This document shows, one piece after another, positions 8,333-18,460 of a DNA stretch of 64,000 bases (its first letter is position 1; every line of letters begins with the position of its first letter). The notes beneath the pieces were generated by a model. It did not search any database. It was given only the letters and a program-made list of their open reading frames with translations, and had not been told where the DNA came from. A program made the position numbers and the translations under genes. This DNA comes from JAHZKS01 sp047404135. GTDB lineage: Bacteria; Pseudomonadota; Alphaproteobacteria; Rickettsiales; JABSSG01. The stretch lies in NCBI GenBank assembly GCA_047404135.1, contig JBDOIT010000001.1, positions 1 to 64,000 of the forward strand. Reading direction: 5' to 3'.

Positions 8333-10373
8333 TATAATTGTAGATGGCAAAAAAGTAAAAGTGAAGCAAGGGAGTTCTGTTATACAGGCTTGCGAGAAGG
8401 CAGGCGTGGAGGTGCCACGTTTTTGTTATCATGATAAATTGAAAGTTGCAGGTAACTGCAGAATGTGCCTTGTTGAGGTGGAGGGGAGTAGGAAGCCTAT
8501 AGCATCATGCGCTACTCCTGTCGCGGAAGGAATGGTTGTTAAGACTGACACTAAGGAGATTAAAAAATCTCGTGAAGGTGTGATGGAGTTTTTGTTAATG
8601 AACCATCCGCTGGATTGCCCTGTATGCGATCAAGCTGGAGAGTGTGATTTACAAGACCAAGCTATGAAATATGGGCGTGGATCTAGTAGATTCGATGAGG
8701 ATAAGAGAGCTGTGCAAGAGAAAAACATGGGACCTCTTATAAAGACTCATATGACTAGATGCATACATTGCACTCGTTGTATAAGATTTTCAACGGATGT
8801 TGCGGGCGTAGAGGAGTTAGGTGCATTCGGGCGAGGCGAGGATATGGAAGTTGCTACATATGTTGGTAATGCGGTGGCTTCAGAATTATCTGGTAATATG
8901 ATCGATATATGCCCAGTTGGTGCACTAACATCTAAGCCTTATGCATTTAAAGCAAGGAATTGGGAACTTAATAAAACAGAGACAATAGATGTGTCTGATG
9001 CGGTTGGGAGTAATATTAGAGTAGATAGTAGGGGGATGGAAGTTATGCGAATCCTTCCGCGCCTTAACGAATCTATCAATGAGGAGTGGATTTCTGATAA
9101 GACAAGATTTATGTATGACGGCTTGAAATATCAGCGTATTGACAGACCTTATATTAGGAAGGGAACAAAATTGAAGCCTGCAACTTGGGCAGAAGCATTT
9201 TCTACCATAGTGGGAAAGACAAAAAGGCTGAAAGGTGAGAATATGGGGGCAATCATCGGTGATATGGTAGACTCTGAATCCATCATGGTACTGAAAGACA
9301 TTATGAATCATTTTGATTCTCCTAATATGGACTCTATGCCAGGGAAGGTAAAATTCGATGTGAGCAACAGATCATCTTACCTATTCAATACAACCATTGA
9401 GGGTATCGAAAAATCTGACTTATGCCTGCTTGTTGGAGTTAATCCAAGACATGAAGCTACGATGGTTAATGCCAGGATACGCAAGAGGTTTAATGAGGGG
9501 GGATACAAGGTATTCTCTGTGGGTGGAGAAAGAGATTTAAGTTATAAATCAGAGTGGTTGGGTGATGATATTTCTGTTCTAAAAGATCTGGCATCTGGTG
9601 CTCATCCGCTTAGTGATATACTCTCAAAAGCAAAGAAACCTATGATGATTATTGGTTACGGCGTGCTATCCAGAGGAGATTCAGATGCTGTACTGGGTAT
9701 TTGTAATAAGGTTATTGAGAAATATAGGTTTGTTGACGGCAGGTGGAATGGGTTTAATATCTTGCATACTAACGCTTCTGCTGTTGGTGCGCTGGATTTA
9801 AGGTTTGTACCGGGCAGAGATGGGCTTAATACGGATGAGATTATAGAGAAAGCCACCAAGAAAAAGATGAAATTCCTGTATTTACTTGGCGCGGATAATA
9901 TGGATGTGGAAGGTTTGAAAGCTAAATCATTTATAGTGTATCAAGGTCATCATGGGGATAGAGCCGCAAATATTGCAGATGTTGTGCTCCCTGGTGCTGC
10001 CTTTACAGAGAAGAGTGCGACATATGTGAATCTTGAAGGTAGGGCTCAAAGAACTAATATGTCTGTTGCTCCTCCAGGACAGGCTCAAGAGGATTGGAAG
10101 ATATTGATGCAACTAGCCAGCGAATTAAATGTGGAGCTTAAATATAATAACCTGAATGAACTGAGAGGAGTAATGGCATCAAAAGCTGATTCATTCAAGA
10201 ATATAGATCAGGTAGTGCCAGCAGAGTGGAAAGGGGTTGGTAACAAGAAAAAATCTTCAGATAATAAGATTTCAGATATAGGGATTAACTACTACATGAG
10301 TAATGTGATTTGCAGAGCATCAAAGACAATGATTGCGTGTGCGGATAAAGTAGATAAGGGTGTAGACGCATGA
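8325..10373 (+). CDS. nuoG: NADH-quinone oxidoreductase subunit G
   Basis: 75-kDa subunit that carries electrons from N3 towards the Q-module. 682 aa. N-terminal [2Fe-2S] domain (CYHDK, CRMC), then the His/Cys [4Fe-4S] motif HPLDCPVCDQAGECDLQD, then N4/N5-type ligands in CIHCTRCIRF, then a degenerate molybdopterin-oxidoreductase-like domain. The start is TTG at 8325, preceded by AAAGG and overlapping the nuoF stop. No ATG in this region would keep the 2Fe-2S domain complete, so the TTG start is well supported. Confidence 0.96.
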   Translation: MVDIIVDGKKVKVKQGSSVIQACEKAGVEVPRFCYHDKLKVAGNCRMCLVEVEGSRKPIASCATPVAEGMVVKTDTKEIKKSREGVMEFLLMNHPLDCPVCDQAGECDLQDQAMKYGRGSSRFDEDKRAVQEKNMGPLIKTHMTRCIHCTRCIRFSTDVAGVEELGAFGRGEDMEVATYVGNAVASELSGNMIDICPVGALTSKPYAFKARNWELNKTETIDVSDAVGSNIRVDSRGMEVMRILPRLNESINEEWISDKTRFMYDGLKYQRIDRPYIRKGTKLKPATWAEAFSTIVGKTKRLKGENMGAIIGDMVDSESIMVLKDIMNHFDSPNMDSMPGKVKFDVSNRSSYLFNTTIEGIEKSDLCLLVGVNPRHEATMVNARIRKRFNEGGYKVFSVGGERDLSYKSEWLGDDISVLKDLASGAHPLSDILSKAKKPMMIIGYGVLSRGDSDAVLGICNKVIEKYRFVDGRWNGFNILHTNASAVGALDLRFVPGRDGLNTDEIIEKATKKKMKFLYLLGADNMDVEGLKAKSFIVYQGHHGDRAANIADVVLPGAAFTEKSATYVNLEGRAQRTNMSVAPPGQAQEDWKILMQLASELNVELKYNNLNELRGVMASKADSFKNIDQVVPAEWKGVGNKKKSSDNKISDIGINYYMSNVICRASKTMIACADKVDKGVDA

Positions 10374-11377
10374 ATATATTGATGGAATATACTTATATTT
10401 TATTTAGCAATATTTTGAGTATAGTGAGCATCACTATCCCTCTTTTGCTGTGTGTTGCGTATCTTACATATGCAGAAAGACGCGTTATCGCTTTGATGCA
10501 GCTTCGTAAGGGGCCGAATGTAACTGGTCCTGCGGGCTTGCTACAGCCTATAGCGGATGCTGTGAAGTTAATGTTTAAGGAGATCATTATACCTAATAAG
10601 GCAGATAAGTTTGTATTCTTATTAGCTCCCGTTGTTACGTTTGTTTTGAGCCTTATTGGGTGGGCTGTTATTCCATTTTCTGAGACCGGCGCGCTTGCGA
10701 ATATTAATGTTGGTGTGCTGTATTTGCTTGCTGTCTCATCTTTGAATGTATACGGAATTATAATGGCTGGTTGGGCAAGTAATTCAAAATATGCATTTTT
10801 AGGGGCTGTGAGATCTTCTGCGCAGATGATCTCCTATGAGATTTCAATAGGGCTGATTTTGGTTTGCGTATTGCTTGCGACAGGAAGTTTGAATTTGGTT
10901 GAGATAGTGAAGGCGCAGGCTGATATGTCTATCTGGGTAAAGATATTATTATTCCCTATGATGATAGTATTTTTTATTACAATCCTTGCGGAGACAAATA
11001 GACTACCATTTGATTTGCCAGAAGCAGAAGCGGAGCTAGTGGCGGGTTATAATGTGGAGTATTCTTCTATGCCATTTGCACTATTCTTCCTAGGAGAATA
11101 TATGAATATGATACTAACAAGTTCTATGCTTGTGCTGTTATTCTGGAGTGGCTGGCTACCTTTTATCCCTGGTTTGACGTTTGTTCCTCCATTCATATGG
11201 TTTGCCATTAAAGTCTCTTTTGTATTGTTCTGTTTCTTGTGGGTGAGGGCAACTTTCCCGCGGTATAGATACGACCAGTTAATGAGGCTTGGTTGGAAGG
11301 TATTTTTACCTCTGACATTATTCTGGGTGGTTTTGACATCATCCGCGCTATTATTTTTTGATAAGTTGCCGGGATAG
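10370..11377 (+). CDS. nuoH: NADH-quinone oxidoreductase subunit H
   Basis: Membrane subunit at the junction of the two arms; it shapes the quinone entry channel. 335 aa with about eight transmembrane helices. Conserved segments include YAERRVIALMQLRKGPN near residue 35, TLAETNRLPFDLPEAEAELVAG (here starting ILAETNR), and the C-terminal RATFPRYRYDQLM. It overlaps nuoG by 4 nt. Confidence 0.97.
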   Translation: MNILMEYTYILFSNILSIVSITIPLLLCVAYLTYAERRVIALMQLRKGPNVTGPAGLLQPIADAVKLMFKEIIIPNKADKFVFLLAPVVTFVLSLIGWAVIPFSETGALANINVGVLYLLAVSSLNVYGIIMAGWASNSKYAFLGAVRSSAQMISYEISIGLILVCVLLATGSLNLVEIVKAQADMSIWVKILLFPMMIVFFITILAETNRLPFDLPEAEAELVAGYNVEYSSMPFALFFLGEYMNMILTSSMLVLLFWSGWLPFIPGLTFVPPFIWFAIKVSFVLFCFLWVRATFPRYRYDQLMRLGWKVFLPLTLFWVVLTSSALLFFDKLPG

Positions 11378-11379
11378 GG

Positions 11380-11868
11380 ATGAAAAAAATTAAGAATAAA
11401 ATTAAATCCTTTATTATGTACGAGTTAGTATGCGGAATGCTGCTTACCTTTAGATACTTATTTAAGAAGAAGGTGACCATAAATTATCCGTATGAAAAGG
11501 GTAAAATCAGTCCAAGATTTAAGGGAGAGCATGCGTTGAGAAGATATCCTAACGGTGAAGAGAGATGTATTGCGTGTAAATTATGCGAAGCTGTATGCCC
11601 AGCGCAGGCAATTACGATAGAGGCAGAGGAGCGTAAGGATGGGAGTAGGCGTACGACCAAATATGACATTGATATGGTGAAATGTATCTATTGTGGATTG
11701 TGCCAGGATTCTTGCCCTGTGGATGCCATTGTAGAGGGACCAAATTTTGAGTTTTCTAAGGAGACTCATGAGGAGCTAATTTATACGAAAGAGAAATTAT
11801 TAGAGAATGGCGAGAAGTGGGAAAAAGAACTCGCGCATACTCTAAAATTAAATGAGAAATATAGATGA
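11380..11868 (+). CDS. nuoI: NADH-quinone oxidoreductase subunit I
   Basis: 8Fe ferredoxin-type subunit that carries clusters N6a and N6b. 162 aa. Two CxxCxxCxxxCP motifs are visible, at Cys63/66/69/73 and Cys102/105/108/112. The N-terminal amphipathic region YLFKKKVTINYPYEKG is typical. It overlaps nuoJ by 4 nt. Confidence 0.98.
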   Translation: MKKIKNKIKSFIMYELVCGMLLTFRYLFKKKVTINYPYEKGKISPRFKGEHALRRYPNGEERCIACKLCEAVCPAQAITIEAEERKDGSRRTTKYDIDMVKCIYCGLCQDSCPVDAIVEGPNFEFSKETHEELIYTKEKLLENGEKWEKELAHTLKLNEKYR

Positions 11869-12497
11869 TTATATATAACATACTATTTTATGTATTTGCA
11901 TTATTGGCTTTATCATCAGCGGTTGCCGTGATATCTGTTAGAAATTCTGTGCATGCAGTATTCTTTCTAATATTTACATTCTTCAACATTGCAGGGATCT
12001 TCATACTGCTTGGCGCTGAATTTTTAGCGATGGCTTTGGTGATCGTATATGTTGGAGCGGTTGCAGTGTTATTCCTATTTGTTGTGATGATGCTTAATGT
12101 TGGTTTAATGAATATCAAAGAATATGTAGCAAAGCATAGATATTTTCTAATTATAATGTCTGCCTTGTTTGCTGTAGAATTAATTTACGTCATGTATAAT
12201 TCTCTTACCGTGGTACCAGAAATGCTTCCTGCTAAGATACCTGTGGATATTGACGGGGCCACTACTAACACTCATCAATTGGGAATGGTTTTATACACAA
12301 ATTATGCTCTATTATTTCAAATATCCGGATTCATATTATTTACTGCTATAATTGGAGCAATCGCACTAACCCATAGAAAATCAAACAAAATAAAAAGGAT
12401 ACAAAATCCATCAGAGCAGATAGCGCGGGATAGAGATTCTTCTATAAGAATGGTAAAACCACAATTGAATGAGGGGATAGATGTTAATAGGAGTTGA
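11865..12497 (+). CDS. nuoJ: NADH-quinone oxidoreductase subunit J
   Basis: Membrane subunit with five transmembrane helices next to the proton channel region. 210 aa. The conserved helix LVIVYVGAVAVLFLFVVMML (residues ~57-76) contains the pi-bulge segment of TM3. A C-terminal hydrophilic tail of ~40 residues is lineage-specific. It overlaps nuoK by 17 nt. Confidence 0.96.
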   Translation: MIIYNILFYVFALLALSSAVAVISVRNSVHAVFFLIFTFFNIAGIFILLGAEFLAMALVIVYVGAVAVLFLFVVMMLNVGLMNIKEYVAKHRYFLIIMSALFAVELIYVMYNSLTVVPEMLPAKIPVDIDGATTNTHQLGMVLYTNYALLFQISGFILFTAIIGAIALTHRKSNKIKRIQNPSEQIARDRDSSIRMVKPQLNEGIDVNRS

Positions 12498-12801
12498 TAT
12501 AGAATTATTTCATTTTCTGGTACTCAGCGCATTGATGCTTGTTGTGGGGCTTTGTGGGATTTTTATAAACCGCAAAAACATTATAGTTATTATGATGTCT
12601 ATTGAACTTATATTGCTTTCTGTGAATATAAATCTCGTGGCATTCTCGGCGTATCTACAAGATTTATCTGGTCAAGTATTTACTATATTTATTCTGACGG
12701 TAGCAGCTGCAGAGGCAGCGGTTGGTCTAGCAATTTTAGTATCCTATTACAGAAATAAAGGGAATATAAAAGTTGAAGAAATGAGGGAGATGCAAGGATG
12801 A
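12481..12801 (+). CDS. nuoK: NADH-quinone oxidoreductase subunit K
   Basis: Small membrane subunit (106 aa, three helices). Conserved MMSIELILLSVNINLVAF contains the functionally important membrane Glu; a second acidic residue lies in VAAAEAAVGLAI. The start overlaps the end of nuoJ, which is longer than the usual 4-nt coupling overlap. A 4-nt ATGA overlap joins it to nuoL. Confidence 0.95.
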   Translation: MLIGVDIELFHFLVLSALMLVVGLCGIFINRKNIIVIMMSIELILLSVNINLVAFSAYLQDLSGQVFTIFILTVAAAEAAVGLAILVSYYRNKGNIKVEEMREMQG

Positions 12802-14723
12802 TAGTTTTTGGCGCTGTGTTTTTACATTTACTTGCCTTCCTAGCTGTGGGAGGAGCTTATAAGGTTATTCCTAAGCGAGTTGCTCAAATTATAACTTCAG
12901 GCGCTGCAGTGTTGGCTAGTGTGTTTTCTGTATATATATTCTTTAGTGTGGCGTTTGATGGAAGTGTTTTTGAAGTTTCCATGCTCAAGTGGATTTCAGT
13001 TGGATCTATATCTATTGATTGGGCTATCCGCGTGGACTCGTTAACTGCAGTAATGCTGGTTGTTGTAAATGTAATTTCTGCATTAGTCCATATATATTCA
13101 ATAGGGTATATGGATACAGATAGGAATGTGCCAAAATTCATGTCCTTTCTGTCTTTATTCAGCTTTTTTATGCTGCTGCTTGTGACATCAAATAATTTCA
13201 TACAATTATTTTTAGGATGGGAAGGAGTGGGACTATGTTCATACTTGCTCATTGGATATTATTACACAAAGGAATCCGCATGTGATGCTGCTGTGAAAGC
13301 ATTCGTTGTTAATAGGGTGGCTGATGTCTTTTTTGCTATAGGGATATTTGCAATATATAACACATTTGGATCTCTTGTGTTTAAAGACATATTCGCAGAT
13401 GTGTCCAATTACCACCATACTACTGTAAATATTTTAGGATATGTAGTTAGAAGCTTAGACTTTATTTGCTTAATGCTATTTATCGGATGTATGGGGAAAT
13501 CTGCTCAGATTGGTTTTCATGTATGGCTGCCAGATGCGATGGAAGGTCCTACCCCTGTATCTGCATTAATTCATGCTGCAACAATGGTGACAGCTGGTGT
13601 GTTTTTGGTAGTGAGATGCTCTCCACTATTTGAATATGCACCGGATATATTAGACTTCATTGTGTTTATTGGCGGTACTACTGCATTCTTCGCGGGCACA
13701 ATTGCTTTGGTGCAAAATGACATTAAAAAGGTTGTAGCCTATTCAACATGTAGCCAGCTTGGATATATGTTCTTGGCATGTGGATTATCCGCCTACCCGG
13801 CTGCAATTTTTCACCTGGTTACACATGCGTATTTCAAGGCATTATTATTCCTTGGTGCTGGTAGTGTAATACATGCTGTAGGCGGAGAACAAGATATTAG
13901 GAAAATGGGAGGGTTACGCAAGAAAGTACCATTTACTCATGCTGCAATGTTGATAGGAAGTTTGGCTTTAAGTGGAATATTCCCATTAGCAGGTTATTTT
14001 TCTAAAGATGTAATTTTAGAATCTACTATAGCGAAAGGAACTATAATGGGGACTTTTGGATATGTATTTGGATTAGCAACTGTTGGGCTCACAGCGTTTT
14101 ATTCTTTTAGATTAATGATATACACATTTTATCTTCCAGCAAAGAGTAAATCACTTGTTAAGTCTGCCCATGAGTCACCAAAGGTGATGTTGATTCCACT
14201 CGTGATATTATCGATTGGTGCTATATTCTCTGGTATGGTTGGGGAATATTTATTTGGTATAGTGAGTAAATCATTAGAATTCTGGAATGGATCTCTTTTT
14301 ATTCTACAGAAAAATCATGTACTAGCGGATGTGCACGATCTCAATTGGGCTATAAAGATTATTCCTACGATTGTTGCTGTATCAGTTATTTTGGCAACGT
14401 TCTATGCGTATTTGCGCAGAAGAGATTTTATTCGACATATGTCCAAAAAGTTTGAATTTATTTATGTCGTGCTTTCCCATAAATATTACTGTGATGAGAT
14501 GTTCCATAGTATATTCATTATTCCGTTTAAAAGCTGCTGTGAGTTCTTCGCAGATAGATACGAGAAGAGGGGGATAGACCATTATGGTCCAAACGGACTT
14601 GCAAGGCTAATGAATAAATGTTCAATAAAAATAAAAAGATGTCATACGGGTCTTGTATACCACTATGCTGTCGTAATGCTTATGGCATTTATTTTGATAA
14701 TTACTTGGTGTTTTACTATTTGA
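12798..14723 (+). CDS. nuoL: NADH-quinone oxidoreductase subunit L
   Basis: Largest proton-pumping antiporter-like subunit of complex I, ~641 aa. Contains the proton-translocation module with LGWEGVGLCSYLLIGYYY, KAFVVNRVADVFFAIG, and WLPDAMEGPTPVSALIHAATMV. The C-terminal part corresponds to the lateral helix and final TM. It sits 1 nt upstream of nuoM. Nothing unusual in length. Confidence 0.97.
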   Translation: MIVFGAVFLHLLAFLAVGGAYKVIPKRVAQIITSGAAVLASVFSVYIFFSVAFDGSVFEVSMLKWISVGSISIDWAIRVDSLTAVMLVVVNVISALVHIYSIGYMDTDRNVPKFMSFLSLFSFFMLLLVTSNNFIQLFLGWEGVGLCSYLLIGYYYTKESACDAAVKAFVVNRVADVFFAIGIFAIYNTFGSLVFKDIFADVSNYHHTTVNILGYVVRSLDFICLMLFIGCMGKSAQIGFHVWLPDAMEGPTPVSALIHAATMVTAGVFLVVRCSPLFEYAPDILDFIVFIGGTTAFFAGTIALVQNDIKKVVAYSTCSQLGYMFLACGLSAYPAAIFHLVTHAYFKALLFLGAGSVIHAVGGEQDIRKMGGLRKKVPFTHAAMLIGSLALSGIFPLAGYFSKDVILESTIAKGTIMGTFGYVFGLATVGLTAFYSFRLMIYTFYLPAKSKSLVKSAHESPKVMLIPLVILSIGAIFSGMVGEYLFGIVSKSLEFWNGSLFILQKNHVLADVHDLNWAIKIIPTIVAVSVILATFYAYLRRRDFIRHMSKKFEFIYVVLSHKYYCDEMFHSIFIIPFKSCCEFFADRYEKRGIDHYGPNGLARLMNKCSIKIKRCHTGLVYHYAVVMLMAFILIITWCFTI

Positions 14724-14724
14724 T

Positions 14725-16197
14725 ATGATTGAGACCTTACCTTTGTTAACGCTACATATACTCTTACCTCTTTTGGGCGCTTTATTTATTTTGTTATTTC
14801 TAAGAGATGAGAGAATAATAAAGACATCAGCCCTAGCTGTGAGCTTCGTAGGAGTGGCGCTATCTTTGTATTTGTATTTCAATTTCCTAGAGGGAGTTGC
14901 TCATTATCAATTTGAAGATAAATTTGCATGGTTTAAGGGAAGCGATATATATTTTCATATAGGTGTAGACTCAGTATCTCTTCCATTTTTGATGTTGACT
15001 AACTTCCTTATATTTATCGGAATTTTATGCAGCTTGGATAATATTAAGCATAGAGTAAAAGAATATATGGTTACGTTTCTGGTAATGCAGTCCCTGATTG
15101 TCGGAGCTTTTGTTTCTATAGATGTAATACTTTTTTATATTTTCTTTGAGGCTGTTTTGATTCCTATGTTTTTCATTATTGGAATATGGGGAGGGGAAAG
15201 AAGGGTATATGCGGCATATAAATTTTTCCTATATACGTTATTTGGATCAATTTTTCTTCTGATTTCAATAATACATGCATATCAGTTATCGGGTAGCTCT
15301 AGTATGATAGAGATGACTAAAGCATTACCTAGATACCCTTTATCTGTTCAGCAGATGATATGGGTGGGTTTCTTTATGTCATTTGCTATAAAAACCCCTA
15401 TGTGGCCTTTCCATACATGGTTGCCGGATGCTCACGTGCAAGCTCCTACAGCTGGTTCTGTTGTGCTTGCTGGGATATTATTAAAGATGGGGGGATATGG
15501 CTTTATTAGGCTTTCTTTGTTGATGCTTCCAGAGGCAAGCAACTACTTCTTTGACTGTGTCGCAATATTAAGCATGGCAGCTATTATATATGCTTCTTTC
15601 CTGGCATTTAGGCAGACAAATATTAAAAAGCTTATAGCGTATTCTTCTGTTGCTCATATGGGGTATGTGACAATAGCTATATTTGCGGGTAATTTATATG
15701 GAATACATGGTGCTATGTTCCAAATGATTAGTCATGGCTTGATATCTGCTGGTCTATTCTTAATGGTCGGAATGCTCTCTGATCGTTTCCACACAAAAGA
15801 AATAGGGGAGTTTGGCGGACTGACAAAAACAATGCATAAATTTACGATAATTCTAGCGGTGTTTGTGTTTGCCTCTATTGCCCTTCCCGGGACCAGTGGG
15901 TTTGTCGGAGAATTTTTAGCTTTAATTGCAGTGTATAGAGTGAATGTGTTTTATGCCTTGATCGCAGCGTCTGGAATGGTGTTTGGTGCAGTGTACATGT
16001 TAAGGCTATATAAGATGGTTGCTTTGGGTAATAAAAATCCAGATAAAAGGGCAGATGATCTGAATAGAGTCGAGTTTTGTATGCTGTTGTCTATTGTGGT
16101 ATTGATTTTGATGTTGGGTATATATCCTTCAATAGTGACTAATATTGTGGATCCTGTTGCTAAGATATTTGTAGAAAATTTTAAATTATATAGGTAA
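14725..16197 (+). CDS. nuoM: NADH-quinone oxidoreductase subunit M
   Basis: Antiporter-like proton-pumping subunit, 490 aa with about 14 helices. Conserved FFEAVLIPMFFIIGIWGG contains the membrane Glu of TM5, and PFHTWLPDAHVQAPTAGSV is the hallmark of NuoM. It follows nuoL directly and precedes nuoN by 8 nt. Confidence 0.97.
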   Translation: MIETLPLLTLHILLPLLGALFILLFLRDERIIKTSALAVSFVGVALSLYLYFNFLEGVAHYQFEDKFAWFKGSDIYFHIGVDSVSLPFLMLTNFLIFIGILCSLDNIKHRVKEYMVTFLVMQSLIVGAFVSIDVILFYIFFEAVLIPMFFIIGIWGGERRVYAAYKFFLYTLFGSIFLLISIIHAYQLSGSSSMIEMTKALPRYPLSVQQMIWVGFFMSFAIKTPMWPFHTWLPDAHVQAPTAGSVVLAGILLKMGGYGFIRLSLLMLPEASNYFFDCVAILSMAAIIYASFLAFRQTNIKKLIAYSSVAHMGYVTIAIFAGNLYGIHGAMFQMISHGLISAGLFLMVGMLSDRFHTKEIGEFGGLTKTMHKFTIILAVFVFASIALPGTSGFVGEFLALIAVYRVNVFYALIAASGMVFGAVYMLRLYKMVALGNKNPDKRADDLNRVEFCMLLSIVVLILMLGIYPSIVTNIVDPVAKIFVENFKLYR

Positions 16198-16205
16198 AGG
16201 ATATA

Positions 16206-17669
16206 ATGTCTTTTTGCGCTTTTTTTAATTATAGTTTTGCTGAGATTGTGATAGCTACCTCTGTTTTGTTAATTACTGTATCTGGTTCATGCTTCAGCAG
16301 ATACATTAAGAGTGGTGTGTATCCTCTTTTTGCAATATTTGTACTGCTTTTATCTGTATATGGATTGTCGTATAACCTGGACTTTGATAAGGTTTTTCTG
16401 TTTTATAACCTCTCTATTTCAAGTAAATTCTCTTCTTTTGCAAAAATAGTTATTCTATGTGCATCTGCAGCATCTGCTTTGCTTGCTCAAGCTTATCGAC
16501 CTATAGATGAGATTTTTTATAAATATGAATATTACATTATGATATTGCTCTCAACCTTGGGGATGATGATCATGGTATCTAGTAATGATTTGATGACATT
16601 GTATCTTGGATTGGAATTAATGAGCTTATCTCTGTATGTAATGGTGAGTTTTAGTAGAAAGAGCATTATATCTTCAGAAGCCGGGCTTAAATATTTTATC
16701 TTAGGGGCCCTTGCTTCAGGAATATTAATCTACGGTTCTTCTTTGATATATGGGTTCACTGGCACTACAAATTTCTCTGAAATAGGAACTTTATATCACA
16801 AATACTCCGCAGGCGCTGAAATGCCAATCGCTGTCCTTGTTGGATTTTTGCTTATTGTTTCTAGTATCTGCTTTAAAGTTGCTGCCGCACCTTTCCATAT
16901 GTGGGCACCCGATGTGTATCAAGGTGCACCTTTGCCTGTTACAGCATTTTTATCTACTGCTCCCAAGGCGGCATCCTTGCTGTTATTGGTAAAATTACTT
17001 CTCTCCAGTTTTGAGCCCTTGCATTATGCGTGGATACAAGTCATCGGGTCAGTTGCTTGCCTCTCTCTTATTGTGGGTGCATTGGGTGCGTTGATTCAGA
17101 AAAATATAAAAAGACTGTTGGCGTATAGCTCTATAAGCCATATAGGATTTATGTTGATTGGGTTGACATCTTTCAACTTTGCTGGTGCCGAGGCGGTTTT
17201 GATATATTTATGCATATATATCACTATGAATTTGGGGATGTTTGCTTTTGTTTCCATATTGCAAAGTAGAGAAAGCGAAAACTTTGATCTCTCTATCTTT
17301 AAAGGGTTGTCAAAAACAAATCCAATAATGGCTTTATCCATCTCTATATTGCTATTCTCAATGGCTGGGATACCACCTTTGGCTGGGTTCTTAGCTAAAT
17401 TCTATATCGTCTTTGCTGCATTGAGAGCGGAATTATATTTCATATCAATTTTTGCTATGCTATCTGCAGTGATATCTTCATATTATTACCTTAAAATTGT
17501 CAAATACATGTATTTTGATGAGAGCGAATTACGTCTAGTTCAAAACACATATTCTGTGGGGAGCATAATAATTGCTTCATTTGCTACCACGTTTAATATA
17601 ATTCTGGTACTATTTCCTACAAGCCTAAGTAAACTTGTATCTCTTTCGATAACGAGTTTATTCGAATAG
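16206..17669 (+). CDS. nuoN: NADH-quinone oxidoreductase subunit N
   Basis: Third antiporter-like subunit, 487 aa. Diagnostic segments are YLGLELMSLSLYVMVSF, EAGLKYFILGALASGILIYG, and APFHMWAPDVYQGAP. It is the last gene of the 14-gene nuo set, all present in A-to-N order on one strand. coaX starts 17 nt later, so transcription may continue. Confidence 0.97.
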   Translation: MSFCAFFNYSFAEIVIATSVLLITVSGSCFSRYIKSGVYPLFAIFVLLLSVYGLSYNLDFDKVFLFYNLSISSKFSSFAKIVILCASAASALLAQAYRPIDEIFYKYEYYIMILLSTLGMMIMVSSNDLMTLYLGLELMSLSLYVMVSFSRKSIISSEAGLKYFILGALASGILIYGSSLIYGFTGTTNFSEIGTLYHKYSAGAEMPIAVLVGFLLIVSSICFKVAAAPFHMWAPDVYQGAPLPVTAFLSTAPKAASLLLLVKLLLSSFEPLHYAWIQVIGSVACLSLIVGALGALIQKNIKRLLAYSSISHIGFMLIGLTSFNFAGAEAVLIYLCIYITMNLGMFAFVSILQSRESENFDLSIFKGLSKTNPIMALSISILLFSMAGIPPLAGFLAKFYIVFAALRAELYFISIFAMLSAVISSYYYLKIVKYMYFDESELRLVQNTYSVGSIIIASFATTFNIILVLFPTSLSKLVSLSITSLFE

Positions 17670-17686
17670 GGTAACTGGGTAATGAT

Positions 17687-18460
17687 ATGATACTTACAAT
17701 AGATGTTGGTAACACCGACACAGTATTGGCATTTTATAGCAACGATCAATTGTTGCATAATTTTCGTGTACCCACTAAGCCATATAGAGGATTTCAAGAA
17801 TACAACCTTTTGTTAGAGAGGTTTAAAAGGGATGTATCTGGTGACATAGAAGGCGTGATTATAGCAAATGTTGTTCCTGATATAAGAGAAGACTTAAAGA
17901 AATCTTGTGAAGAGATATTCTCTGCCGATGTGTCTTTTGTAAAAGATCAAGATATAAAAATTGACCTAAAAGCGCAAATTGAAAAGCCTGAGACATTAGG
18001 TGCAGATAGAATTGCAAATGCAATTGGTGCAATAAAGAAATATCAAAAAAATATTATTATTGCTGATTTTGGAACTGCTACGACTTTTGAAATTATAGGA
18101 GATGATAAAAATTATTTGGGGGGGGCTATTGCTCCCGGTATTACCACCTCTGTGAAGTCTTTACATGAATCAGCTGCGCTTCTTCCAATGTATGATGTAG
18201 AGCGCCCAGAAAAAGTTATTGCAACTACCCTTGAAGATGCACTGCATTCTGGTATATTCTATGGATCCTTAGGAATGATTAATTTCTTGCTAGAAAGTAT
18301 AAAAAAAGAACTTAGTTGTGATTTTAAAGTGATTTCTACTGGAGGGTTAGGGGGGCTTTTTACAAAATATACGGACTCAATAGAAGTGTACGAGCCAGAT
18401 CTCACAACATTTGGGTTATTAGAGATATATAGATTTAACAATAAAGGAAGCGATGTTTGA
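17687..18460 (+). CDS. coaX: Type III pantothenate kinase
   Basis: First step of CoA synthesis from pantothenate, in the cytoplasm. 257 aa. ASKHA-fold motifs are visible: DVGNTDT at Asp6, PETLGADR at 101-108, and DFGTATTFE from Asp127. An 8-nt overlap with rnj suggests coupling. The coaX-rnj pair after nuoN is a familiar alphaproteobacterial arrangement; the birA gene often found between nuoN and coaX is absent here. Confidence 0.95.
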   Translation: MILTIDVGNTDTVLAFYSNDQLLHNFRVPTKPYRGFQEYNLLLERFKRDVSGDIEGVIIANVVPDIREDLKKSCEEIFSADVSFVKDQDIKIDLKAQIEKPETLGADRIANAIGAIKKYQKNIIIADFGTATTFEIIGDDKNYLGGAIAPGITTSVKSLHESAALLPMYDVERPEKVIATTLEDALHSGIFYGSLGMINFLLESIKKELSCDFKVISTGGLGGLFTKYTDSIEVYEPDLTTFGLLEIYRFNNKGSDV

